A stretch of 64,000 bases of DNA from Rhodocollybia butyracea (lineage: Eukaryota > Basidiomycota > Agaricomycetes > Agaricales > Omphalotaceae), in NCBI GenBank assembly GCA_015501585.1, contig JADNRY010000061.1:205842-269841 (forward strand), read 5' to 3'. The position numbers and the translations under genes are program-made. Positions 24,368 through 34,489 of the stretch are shown in pieces; the stretch's first letter is position 1, and every line of letters begins with the position of its first letter. The notes below the pieces were generated by a model, which was given only the letters and a program-made list of their open reading frames with translations, did no database searches and was not told the DNA's origin.

Positions 24368-25468
24368 ATGTTGGCTCTCAACTATATTCTCCTCATTTCC
24401 AGTTCTCTCCTCGCTCTTGGTGCTCCAACGGAACCAATTCCAATTTCGTCGTCTCTGACTCTCTTGAACTCGGTACATCTCGTCTCTTTGATAATCTTGT
24501 TCTGGAAAACGTTAACGATTGTCCCAACTAGCCAAAATGGATCAAAGGAGTGGTGGATGAACCTGTTTCTTTCACCAAAGAGGACAAGAACCTATTTCGT
24601 ACGTGCTTTCGACTGCTCAATCGACTTTCATTTGAATCTTACTCTCATGTCTTTAGAAAAGACGTTGACCGGTGTCACTCTGGGTAGCCGTAAACTAGAA
24701 GATGGCGGGCACAATGATGGAATTTGGACCATGAGCGGAACGTACAAGGTTGGATCAGGGAGAAAGTTCTCATCTTTCTTCAAGAGCCCAACCAAATACG
24801 AGGGAGAAACGCTGATACTAAAGGTGCTAGCGGAAAAGAACGATGCTGCAATTGGGGAAGCCAAAGCGCTCAAAATTGCTAAAAGGCTGGTCGATTCTGG
24901 TATGCTCAAGGATCCAAAGTTGGCTACATCCGAACCCAAACCTGTGATCATCATGAAGGAGGTTTCTGGATTGCCGCTGTACAAGAATCCGGGATACCGG
25001 GCTTCCAAGCCCCATCTCAGAGACGAGCTCAAGAAACAGACTTTTAAGATGATGTGCGAAAAAATAGCGACTATAGCTCTGGGCACTGGGGTTTTACTAA
25101 CGTGAGCTTACATTTCTGGTATGATAGTTATCAAGTTCGCTCATTAGATTTCTGAAGCGATACAAAACCAAGTAACGTCCTTGTCAACGTAAATGCAGCT
25201 GGTAACTCCATAACGAGCGTCGATATGGTTGACTTTGGTCCTCCATCTACGTACTTTTTGAAGAACCCGAAGCCGACAAAGAAAGAGCTGGTGAGTGTTA
25301 TCGTGTAGCGTTCTCTGAAATAATCCGACTTTGTATAATTAACATTCGCTCTGATAGCTCGAGTTTTGTGGCAGTGAACCCCTAAGTGGAAAGTACCATA
25401 GTTGGATAGGTCAGTTCGATGAACTGGCGCCACATATCCCACCCCCCCAGAAAAAGAAAACGTATTGA
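24368..25468 (+). CDS. Orphan secreted protein with kinase-like motifs
   Basis: The model joins a signal peptide exon (MLALNYILLISSSLLALGAPTEP...SLTLLNS) to PKWIKGVVDEPVSFTKEDKNLF through a 61-nt intron (gtacat...ctag). QKTLTGVTLGSRKLEDGGHNDGIWTMSGTYKV follows, then SPTKYEGETLILKVLAEKNDAAIGEAKALKIAKRLVDSG. The pattern hydrophobic-K (LILKVL), a helix with acidic residues, VIIMKEVSGLPL (hinge-like), then TNVLVNVNAAGNSITSVDMVDFGPPS resembles the protein-kinase-like fold: beta3 Lys, hinge, catalytic-loop Asn, DFG. The HxD Asp before NVLV is not evident. The end is KKEL-LEFCGSEPLSGKYHSWIGQFDELAPHIPPPQKKKTY at TGA 25466-25468. No named family is recognised; a secreted pseudokinase-like protein is an inference. 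Confidence 0.55.
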
Positions 25469-25931
25469 TCTGGCATGTCATCATATAGTTTGGATGCTCG
25501 CGCGTTCTGCTCTTACGGTATCTAGTACAGTAGTTGAAAATATCGAATCATGATTGTGCTTTGAAGACTAATATCAACATCGCCAGAACATCGCTTAAGC
25601 CTCCCATAGAAAATTTCTCGCTTTCCCTCCGTCCATTGAAGGCGGTCCTTTGATTTCGAATTCCACAGGTTTTCAAGACTCTTGGTACTTATTCGTAGCA
25701 GTGACCAGTTGTCTGGCTGTCAACGCAGACGCTCTTTCAGTTTCTTTGTTAACTTCGCTCTCTTGGCTTTTTCAGCATAATGCGAAGTTGGGATTAACAA
25801 ACAGTGGAAAGGGACCAACAAGTGCCTGAGTAGAGAGTCATTCCTTGAGCTCGAGGGTCAGCCGGGTTAAAGTTTGTTATTAATGACTAGAGTTCATTAG
25901 ACTAAAGCCCCCTGGCATGTACCAGACTCCA
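25469..25931. other. Convergent 3' region, nothing recognised
   Basis: Space between the 3' ends of the orphan secreted gene (+) and the NmrA-like gene (-). No supported open frame, RNA or repeat. Confidence 0.5.
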
Positions 25932-27203
25932 CTATAAGCTCGTGAGTGCCCCAGACTTTTCTTTGACATCTGCATTATATCCCGTCTTCCTGATCCAACT
26001 CTCTAGTGTATATCCACCCGGATGGATAGCCCTATTCCACTCTATATCTCTAGTCAGAAGGTCATCTCTCCAGCAATTGTACATTCCTCTAAAATTTTCT
26101 CCCATAGTACCTTGTCCTGGTAGTGCAACTTTATCCAACCAAGGATACAGATTCATATACTCATCAACAGAGAGTCGTTTATGAATGGCTGGAATTCCTG
26201 TTACTCGCGTAAAAGTTTCGGCGAGCTGATCCATGGTCATCATCTCTGTGGCGATTTTGAGTTCTTGGCCAGAGGTTTCCGCACGATGATCGAAGGTGTA
26301 ACGTGCCCACCATCCGATGTCTTCGAGGCTTATGATGGGAATGTGCCCGTCTCCAGTAGGAAGAGCAAAGACGACTGCACCATTCTCTCGCTCCGCAAGA
26401 GGTGCAAGGAGCGGCTAATGAATATATAATGAGGAAGACAGGTTGCACTCGAAAGAAGAATGGACGTACCCCGGAAATCACGCCAGACAGGTTCTCGATG
26501 TATGGACCCGTAATGACTACGGACCACGTCAATGAGTCTCCGTTCGGAACAGAGAATTGCGATTTCAGGAAGTCGGTGACAATCCCTTTCCCATCCAAGA
26601 AATCAGTTTCCTTTCATCGAATACGAATGTAAGAAATGCTTACCCTTCGCATCGAAGTGATTTGCCTTGTACTTGAGTTGATAGTTTCCAAGCTATGTAT
26701 ATGCAGCTATAAACAGCACAGTCGTTTCTGTCACTGGGATAAACGAACCTTGCTACCATAATCGAGGCCGCTCCAGACAAAGTGCTTCATTCGCGAACGA
26801 TGAGCTTGTTCGAACATCTTGATACCAAAATGAATTTCTCCCTGTTGTCCAATGTTGAAAGTGTTTATATTAACGAACGCTCCATAGCATCCTTCACATG
26901 CGGCAACGATACTGTCCAGATCATCAAAACGACCTACAAGAATGGGGGTACATGAGAGGGCCGCCGGCAGGACTTGACCTTGGAGAAAACGGAAAAACCT
27001 GTGAATAGCTCGGCGCCTAGAGACGCAAGATATTGCGCCTCTTTACTCGTCGGGTCCCGAGTAAGTGCTCTCACTGAGTACGGCGAAGCGGACCCGTCGT
27101 CCTGGGGTGCCAACAGAGAAGAAACAACTGGTCTCCCCTGAGCACCAGTGGCACCGATTACAAGTATAAGTTTCTTTCCTGACATAGCAATTGTTGGGGG
27201 CAT
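25932..27203 (-). CDS. NmrA-like NAD(P)-binding protein
   Basis: Member of the NmrA/HSCARG group of atypical short-chain dehydrogenases, which often sense NADP(H) and regulate other proteins. The start MPPTIAMSGKKLILVIGATGAQGRPVVSSLL contains the glycine-rich Rossmann motif GATGAQG. VRALTRDPTSKEAQYLASLGAELFTG is the second strand with the dinucleotide-specificity Arg. Later exons give NIGQQGEIHFGIKMFEQAHRSRMKHFVWSGLDYGSKLGNYQLKYKANHFDAKG, SWSVVITGPYIENLSG, VVFALPTGDGHIPIISLEDIGWWARYTFDH and the C-terminal helical region. A second in-frame Met lies 6 codons downstream. The adjacent upstream gene on the same strand is the GH5 gene. A truncated second copy of the 5' end is at about 34100-34290. 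Confidence 0.88.
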
Positions 27204-30200
27204 CTCAGCGAGCAGGCTTTCCTTTTTAACAGCGATCTTACGGGCAACATGGCATGCCCGAAATCGCTTATCTAGCCACTGAGACTGTATCTTACCGAGA
27301 CTCCTGACCAATTAGTACTCACAACTTACAAATACAATCGCTGGACGATGACATATAACTAACTGGCTCGGGGATGGGGGTGAAGTTATCGTTTATATAT
27401 TACAATCTGAGACCTCTCGAAGTAACCAAAAAATGAAATAAAATAAAAAAGCGGCTCAGTCGCTGATTCAAGTAGTGAATCCATCGCAAACACTCGCGTT
27501 ATGGACTTGAGAGGGGTCTTGGTAAGATATCCAAGTTGGACTCCATCAAAGTACGACCTATGATGCAGTATCGTTATAAACCAATGTTTTAATGCGGAAT
27601 TACAACCACCGAACGCACCATTCTCGAGAGAGATTTGCGGCCAAGGTGGAAACTTCCACTTTGAAGTTCCAAAACTACAGCATGGTCATCATCACTGATG
27701 CGAGTCACGTAGAGGGCACGACTCACTATCCATCCTGCTCCCTGGGAATACGCTAATTTCTGTGCATCAGCCCATTGGCTTAGAAACTCGTCAGTAGCAT
27801 CAAACTGCGTAGGAAGACCCCATTCTGAAATGTGTTCAGTCAAGGGGAAGTGTTCCATGGAGAGGACGCACCTCCAAACCAGAGAGGGCTGTTCCCCAAA
27901 GCAGCGTCAGCTTGAACACGGTTCAGATCTAGAAGCGGTTGATAAGAGATTGATGAATCAGGCGAAAGAAACAACATTTACTGCAGATAGATTGCATATA
28001 TGCTTCCGGAGTAGGATCTGCCACACCCTGTGACTACTTGGGACAAAGTTCGACAGAAATATTGCGAGAAGCACTTACACCGAAGCTATTACATATTCAG
28101 ATGAGCAGGGATACAATCTAGCGATATATACCGACTTACACGTAGTAGAGATGATTATCGTATGCCTGAGGTCCCATAGCGGCGGCGGCAGGGTTGGGGG
28201 ATTATCGTTCTGCCAGTTCACGTCCATAAAGCTACAGAAAAAAACCTTAGTTCAAAAGTGAAGGCATCGCTTGATTCAACATACTTAGTTGTCAAGGGCG
28301 GTTGTCCATTGGGAGATTTTGTAAGGTCAAACTCCGTGTCTTCGGTTGATGCTATCTCTGCAAGGATGGTTGCAGCGTTTTCGAGAGCAGTTTGAACCGT
28401 AGGATTAAGGCGGGAGTTGCCCTGGTTGCTGCTGCTGAATGCAATGATAGCCTGTGTGGCGTTGAAGGAAGTTGGCGAGCTAGTGGCGTTTATTTGAAGA
28501 GCAGCCTCTACGAATCGCACAACAGAGACGAAATTTTCTTGGTCTATAAAGCCACAGCGCGGTTAGTTAGTACGACGCAAGATCACGAGAAAAACTAGCA
28601 AGCAAACGTACAAGTTCCATATCCTGGGGTTTGTGCCGCATCCATAATAGGCTCATTCACAGCCTCGAGTGCAAAAACAGAACCAAAGGCTGGGTGGAGA
28701 TGAGTGAGGCCTGTGAACACACCAGCCCAGGTCAAGGCACGGAGGTAGTTAGCATCCGTCTATCGAATGATTCAAGTCTATACCAGAATAATCGATGACA
28801 AAATTCTACTCACATAAAATTCTACATCAGTTGTGCAGCTTCGAGTAGTGTCAGAATATAATCAGGACCGTGGATAGAGAACATACTGCCCCGTGAACAT
28901 TTGTTCAGAGTCCTGAACCTATCATTTTTTAAAAATAAACCATGCGTTTGAACTAAAAAAAGAACTTACTCCAGGGAGTGCATGATGATCAAGGATGACG
29001 GAAATCCCAGCCTCTTGTAGTTGACCCAAGCCCTGAATCTAAAAGTAGAATTGTCCAAGGCTGAGCTGGCCGTATGATAGGCTAAAATGATAATTACAAG
29101 GGCGACCATTCCCCCGCGAGGATAAAACTCCACGGTCCGGTTCACCAATTGCTCAACGATCCAATAACCCATCTACGAAGCTGCTGAGAAAAGGCAATTT
29201 TTACTAAAATGAAACTAGCTCACCGGAATGCGAACGGTGTTAAGACCGAGCTCTTGAATAGTATCGACGTCGGTCTGATTAAACCAGGTATTCCTACAGA
29301 ACGAATCAGAGAAAAATCTCTAGTTCACTGGTTGTTGTATACCAATGCTCAGCAAATATCTCATCAACGGTGTCCGGAAAAGCTTGAGCAAACGGGCTGG
29401 AAAAGTAGTTAGAAAGGCTTACATTACCACTGAAACTGTGGTCATACAATTCGCTGGCAATACAAGAAGAACAAGTCGAGCAGCTCTCCCCGCCCATGTT
29501 GAGCCATTCTACAGATGCGTGTGGTCAATTAGCGTCCAAGGTCAACGAAGAGTAAATATACCTTGCGGAAGCATCCATGCTTCGAGTACCAGCCTAACCA
29601 AAAGGTTCATAGATGAGGGGTGCTACGGAATATTAATTGTACCAAGATCCCAGATTAACTCCATAAATTTTGCTCGGCATCAAGCCAGCTATCACAGCTG
29701 TACCAGAAAAAAGGGCTGAAAGCGACAAGAGAGAGAGACGCATGAGGAAAATGCTGAATCTCTCAGAGAGAGAAGCATTCTTTATATCCTTGATTTTTCA
29801 GGCCGAATTGTAATTCCAGAAATACGTTTGCTGGACCATACGACAGTGTGACACGTCAGAGACAAACTTATTTTTTTTCAAAGGACCCGGTGGTGGTGGC
29901 AGGAACAAACGAAAACTAATTAGGTTTGCTCTCCTTGAAGTTCTATCCGTCTGATTATAACAATCACATGGATTGAGCGAGAGGCGAGCAGAAATAGTAC
30001 GAGCTCTTCCGCGGGTTAGGCGCGCGAGCGACCCAGAAGCTACGCGGAGCGAGTAAGATCAACATACCCGACGCGGTACGTTGAATCTGTTCGTACCTTG
30101 TCCAAGAAGTAGAAGGCACATGATGTTCCAGAACAGAAAAATGCCATTATACTCCATCGTGCCTTGGAACTCGCCCGTATGGTGAAAAATTAATGACGGA

Positions 30201-30318
30201 CTCGGAGAATATGTCTCCCAGACTGTCTCTCAGAAGGTTCACGGGGCATGAAACAGCGTGAGGTTCAGAGCTACGATGGGTCGGTCGCAAAATCCGATAC
30301 TCCGTCTCTGCAAGGAAG
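26999..30318. repeat. Segmental duplication, copy 1 (NmrA 5' end plus GH5 gene)
   Basis: This stretch recurs in the same orientation at about 34100-37525 with strong base identity through exons, introns and the 5' flank. The left breakpoint is at the sequence CCTGTGAATAGC (CCCGTGAATAGC in copy 2), inside the NmrA gene. The right breakpoint follows ATCCGATACTCCGTCTCTGCAAG. Copy 2 carries about 60 extra bases near 37215-37290 that copy 1 lacks. Confidence 0.85.
27386..29743 (-). CDS. GH5 family glucanase
   Basis: Secreted glycoside hydrolase family 5 enzyme, probably acting on fungal or plant beta-glucan. MRLSLLSLSALFSGTAVIAG is a signal peptide. KIYGVNLGSW-LVLEAWMLPQ-EWLNMGGESCSTCSSC is the family N-terminus. 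QTDVDTIQELGLNTVRIPMGYWIVEQL carries the GH5 Arg-Ile-Pro motif and ISVILDHHALPG the conserved strand. ALEAVNEPIMD holds the acid/base Glu (NEP) and WFGEWGLP the nucleophile Glu. After the nucleophile the frame joins GAGWI to FWNFKVEVSTLAANLSREW through a short intron, then WSYFDGVQLGYL; stop at 27386-27388. At least ten introns of about 50-60 nt. Substrate subfamily cannot be fixed by eye. Apparently intact, unlike its copy at 34.5-36.9 kb. Confidence 0.85.
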
Positions 30319-30742
30319 GTAAGGGTTAGTCTCGTTTTCTAGGATCGACAGCTTAGTGCGGTGAGAATTGTTACGATCTTCTTAGCTTAGTCATCTAAGA
30401 ATAGCGCCAAGTTCAACTGGCCTTTCTACGCTCTCATTTTTATTGGGTTTGTTTCAATGCTAAGCACATAGTGCATGCGTGTAACCATTATAAAAATCGT
30501 CATCGGCACATCATTCCCTTTTTCATCCCAGAATGCGCCCAAACTAACCTTTTCTTTGCCTTTTCTCCCTACAGCCTTAGCCTACATGCTTGCTACATGC
30601 CTTGAAGTCAACAATCAAATTTTGTCTGGACATTGAAACTGCTGGATTGGGTCCCTTGGGTGTTATTATTATTTTAGACAAATTACTGGTAGTGGAATGT
30701 ATCATGAATCCAATGAAGGGATTCTGTGGTGATTCATTACTG
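30319..30742. other. Intergenic region right of duplication copy 1
   Basis: No gene or repeat recognised. It begins where similarity to duplication copy 2 ends and stops at the TA-flanked MITE. Confidence 0.5.
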
Positions 30743-30744
30743 TA

Positions 30745-31012
30745 CTAATCAGAACAGTTCGTCAGGGGGTGTGACCCGTGACCAGCCCGACGAAATTTTT
30801 ATTTCGTCGGGTCAACCCTCGGCCTGTGACTGAGGAAATTTTTCGTCAATCAAGGTCAAATTTAACACTTTTTCTCGTGTTTTCAAGGGAGAAAAAAGAA
30901 CATTTTGTGACCAATGAATATGGGATTCGTCGGGACGCTGAGTGACCGGTGACCTCTGTGACAATTCTTTGGAGGTCTCTGTGACCTGTGACCGACGAAG
31001 TGTTCTGATTAG
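30745..31012. mobile_element. 268-bp MITE with TA target duplication
   Basis: Terminal inverted repeats CTAATCAGAACA(G/C)TTCGTC at both ends, flanked on each side by TA (30743-30744 and 31013-31014). Subterminal GTGACC-type motifs occur at both ends. An internal perfect hairpin CCCGACGAAAT-tttt-ATTTCGTCGGG lies at about 30788-30813. TIR plus TA duplication fits a non-autonomous Tc1/mariner-type element. No transposase is present. Confidence 0.72.
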
Positions 31013-31158
31013 TAGTACAGCATATTGGGTATGTCAGCTACTCACTTGGAGGCTACAGCTTTCTTTTGATTCTTATATCAGGAATTCTGAATCTCATTTA
31101 GACATGCAACCGGTGAAGTGGCCTGAGCTGCTAACCAAGGGATGTACACTGATATGGA

Positions 31159-31786
31159 TAGGGATCCGCACCGTATAATTTACGGTCACTTACGGTATAC
31201 GGTAGGACCGTAACCGTAACCGTAAAGAGATCCAAAAAGCCTCTTACGGTTACGGTTACGGGTATTATACGGTAATTTTACGGTATACGGCCGTATAAAA
31301 ATTACTAAGACCTAATACTTGAACTTTGCGCATATATACTCGCTTTGAATACAAGCTCAAGAGTCTCATGTTGATTCTGGTATAGTATCACCACACAAAC
31401 GGTCTCTGCATTCAAACAGAGGACCACCTCAACAACAAGTATATTAATTCCCACAGTGATCTGATGTGGTGATGAAAGCTTATACCATTTTTCCTGACGT
31501 TGAGGGCTCGATTTCAGAAAGCAAGCAATTCTTTCCAACGGAAATACCATTGGTGGTATCCATATGAATAGAAAAGCAGTCAGATAACCTCCTTGCCGTT
31601 GTTGGCTCCTGGGTAATTTTACGGGCCATATGGTACCCGTATACGGCCGTACATATACGGTCAGTATACGGTATACGGGAGTACCGTAACCGTAAACTAG
31701 CTTTGCAAGCCTTATACGGTACGGTTACGGGTACCCGTAAAACCGTAACCGTAAACTGTATTATACGGTTACGGTGCGGATCCCTA
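31159..31786. mobile_element. 628-bp hAT-like non-autonomous element
   Basis: Both ends carry the exact 16-bp terminal inverted repeat TAGGGATCCGCACCGT, flanked by a perfect 8-bp direct repeat GATATGGA (31151-31158 and 31787-31794). An 8-bp duplication and a TAGGG start are hallmarks of hAT elements. The outer 150-200 bp at each end are packed with ACCGTAACCGTAA/TTACGGTTACGG motifs in both orientations. The middle shows no recognisable transposase. Confidence 0.88.
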
Positions 31787-31916
31787 GATATGGATGTACT
31801 TGCGAGTGTGGGCCATCGCGCTGAGCGCGTGGCAGGTACGAGTCCTGTATGCTGCTAGTTCATTCTATTACTGTGACTCATGCATAAACCTCTTGGTTGT
31901 GCCGCTGCAATGTATA

Positions 31917-32530
31917 TCAGGGAAAAAGAAATTTGAAGCTCAAGTACAAGGAGGTTGGCTCAACTCCAGAAAGGCGGAGAGAGCTTGGAGTTTCGGGAAG
32001 GACGACAGCCTCACCATGTCTTGTTCGTTGATCAACATTGTCGGTGTTTGTCATTGGGGTAAAAAGTGGTGGTTCTATATCCACTGCTCTGTACATTCGA
32101 GATATGGTGCCTAGGTGGTCTTGAACTACTCTGTCTACTCTGTTCAGAGAAGTGTACTCTGGAAGCTCAGTATCTTGGTCATACAGGAAAGTTAGCCTTG
32201 TACAAATATGCGGTCGAATCAATGTACCCATCAGGTGAAGAGCACCGTTCAAGTATTTCTCCTCCATCCAGAGAGCCATTAGGGGCCCGGGAACTTTGAG
32301 AAAGTTCAACTGCACTAGGATTGGATTCATGTTGAAGTACCCAGTTGATTACTACCAAATGTTAGTACAAGCCCTGGACATTAGTCAGAACTTACTTTCA
32401 TGCTAGCGCACCTGCTAAGGGTCCCAATCAGTTGGAAAATGAACCTCCCATTTGTGAAGGCGCCCAAGGACGGAGATACATTCAGAGCCAGTAGAAAAGA
32501 TGTAGTTCATCTTGAAGAAGATGTTCTGCA
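31917..32530 (-). pseudogene. Coding remnant of unknown family
   Basis: A 137-codon open frame (31917-32330) includes LVQLNFLKVPGPLMALWMEEKYLNGALHLMGTLIRPH. Upstream at about 32400-32530, in another frame, is a protein-like stretch IFSTGSECISVLGRLHKWEVHFPTDWDP followed by stop codons. The two may be exons of one decayed gene or transposon protein carried inside the repeat. I do not recognise the family. Confidence 0.35.
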
Positions 32531-33370
32531 AACAGTCAATGATTAATGAGTGGGACTACCCGAAACTCAACACACCCCAAGACATGTCAGTTTTGAATCG
32601 GTCCCTGTTTTCTTGACTGAACCTCCTGGGCAATATAAAGTCTTGTTCCAAACTCTAGCAAAATATTCAACAAGCGATTGGAAAACCATGAATAAGCAGC
32701 AAACCTAGGGTCATGTCAGCGCCATGAAAACAGAAAACAGTAGTGGTTGAAGTTGTGGATGATGGCAATAAATATGTTGCAGGAAGCAGAGTGCAATCAA
32801 GTCACAAGTGCATGGACTGCAGCCACCACCAGTAAAAGAAAAAAACCAAGGAGATAGACTTGAGCGAGGTTGAGAACTGGAAGTAGTGAGAAACGCTGTG
32901 TGATAAAAAAAAAGACACTGCATTGGACCGCGACTCCATGAGTTTGCGAATTAGAGGTGTGCAGCCTGCAGCAGAAACGGCGTTTAGTGTCAGAAGATCG
33001 AACAAAGAAAACGCCAGTGAGAGCAGCAGTGCCGGACCATAGAGACAATCAGAGAAGGATCAACTTACTGATGTAGAACGGAAGAAGAAGAAGAAAAGCG
33101 GAAGTCAGAGGTTGCAAATCGCAGAGTTACATCTGCAAACTTCGAAGCAATTTAGGTATCAAGAGATTTGGAGCAGGGTGTGCAGAAGTTGCCTTTTGAG
33201 AGTGGTAGGAAACAGAAGTACCGAAAACAAGGAACAATATTGCGTGATGATGAGTAGGTGCAGTGGGCAAAAGAGCGTAGAGTATGTTGAGATAATGGTC
33301 ACGAGCATGACGAGTTCTGCTGCTCATGTTGTTTACTTTTATTGATGTACTATATATATGTAGCTGAGAC
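32531..33370. other. Non-coding interior of repeat copy A
   Basis: Only short overlapping open frames; partial similarity to the inverted copy at 56.5-56.9 kb. Nothing else recognised. Confidence 0.5.
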
Positions 33371-33997
33371 TTGAGGAACCTTGCGCTTTTGACTCAAGGT
33401 TCCCTGCCTATCTGAATTTATTTGCTGTTCTATTCTTTCTGCCGTATCTCTCAGCATTTTTATTCAACAGAGTATGTGGATGAGCAATCAGAAAGTCACA
33501 TGGGATATGCTTTGACATTCCAAATATATCGAAACGAAATCCTAATTGGGTCAACCGGATTTGGACGAAATCAGGCTTAATCGGGAAAAGTTCTCACGCA
33601 AAACCCGCCATAAGGACGAGCCTTCATTACATTCAGGACTCGTAACTTGGGCACTCAGAAAGTAACAGTCCAGGTATTTTCTGGCAATATCTCAGCAACA
33701 ACTTTGAATTTTGACTAGGTCTATTGAAGTTGTGAACTTAATCTGAAGTACATTGTGGCCTTCCTGAGAATCGAGATAGCTAATTAGATATGGATATGAG
33801 AAATGGCCATTATATAAGGAATTCCTAAAAATCCAGGAAATCTGCAGCAGCAGATAATTTCTTTCAGACCAAGCCATGTTCACCATTGGAAAGAGCAACA
33901 TTGAAAATGGTAGTAACCAGTTTGACTCAGACCTAACTTCCAAGTATACTTGGAACCGGACTCATGTCCATCTTTACTTGTAGGACTTAACTCAGAG

Positions 33998-34092
<95 letters not shown>
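33998..34092 (+). repeat. Uninterrupted poly(A) tract of 95 bases
   Basis: Ninety-five consecutive A residues, followed by C, six A and then the truncated NmrA copy. The sequence just before it (33650-33997) shows no gene. An A tail at the 3' end of plus-strand sequence suggests a retroposed insertion whose end coincides with the duplication breakpoint. Confidence 0.95.
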
Positions 34093-34093
<1 letters not shown>

Positions 34094-34099
34094 AAAAAA

Positions 34100-34290
34100 C
34101 CCGTGAATAGCTTGGCATCTAGAGATGCAAGAAATTGCGCCTCTTTACTCGTCGGGCCCCGAGTAGGTGCTCTTACTGAGTATGGGGAAGTGGACCCGTC
34201 ATGCCAGGGTGCCAACAGAGAAGAAACAACTGGTATCCCCTGAGCACCGGTGGCACTGATTACAAGTATAAGCTTCTTCCCTGGCATAAC
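34100..34290 (-). pseudogene. NmrA 5'-end fragment (duplicated, truncated)
   Basis: Encodes only MPGKKLILVISATGAQGIPVVSSLLAPWHDGSTSPYSVRAPTRGPTSKEAQFLASLDAKLFTG, the first exon of the neighbouring NmrA-like gene with several substitutions (GATGAQG has become SATGAQG). The reading frame then runs into the poly(A)/poly(T) tract, so the remaining domains are absent. Confidence 0.9.
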
Positions 34291-34489
34291 AATTGTTGGG
34301 GCCTGGGGGCATCTCGGTGAGCAGGTTTTCCTTTTAACAGTGATCCTACGGACAACATGGCATGCCCGAAATCGCTTATCTACTAGTCATTCAGACTAAA
34401 TCTTACCGAGACTCCAGCCAATTATTATTCACAACTTACAGATGCAATCACTGGATGATGACATACAACTGGCTCAGGGACTTGGGGTG

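Larger units (their letters stand above)
31795..33640 (+). repeat. Diverged dispersed repeat, copy A
   Basis: The left end (TTGCGAGTGTGGGCCATCGCGC...GGTACGAGTCCTG) and the right end (CATAAGGACGAGCCTTCATTACATTCAGGACTCGTAA) recur in opposite orientation at about 57185 down to 56230. Similarity also covers internal stretches such as GCAGCCTGCAGCAGAAACGG near 32960. Copy A has about 0.9 kb of extra sequence near its left end, including the 31917-32530 coding remnant. In copy B the left end contains a T-arm-like hairpin, GCAGG-TACGAGT-CCTGC. Confidence 0.7.

Noticed and set aside
31159..31786. Possible internal telomere repeat array
   Set aside because: The CCGTAA motifs are confined to the two ends of an element with inverted termini and an 8-bp duplication, so they are transposon subterminal repeats rather than telomeric DNA.
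33950..34243. Open frame rich in lysine on the plus strand
   Set aside because: It is only the translation of the 95-nt poly(A) tract.
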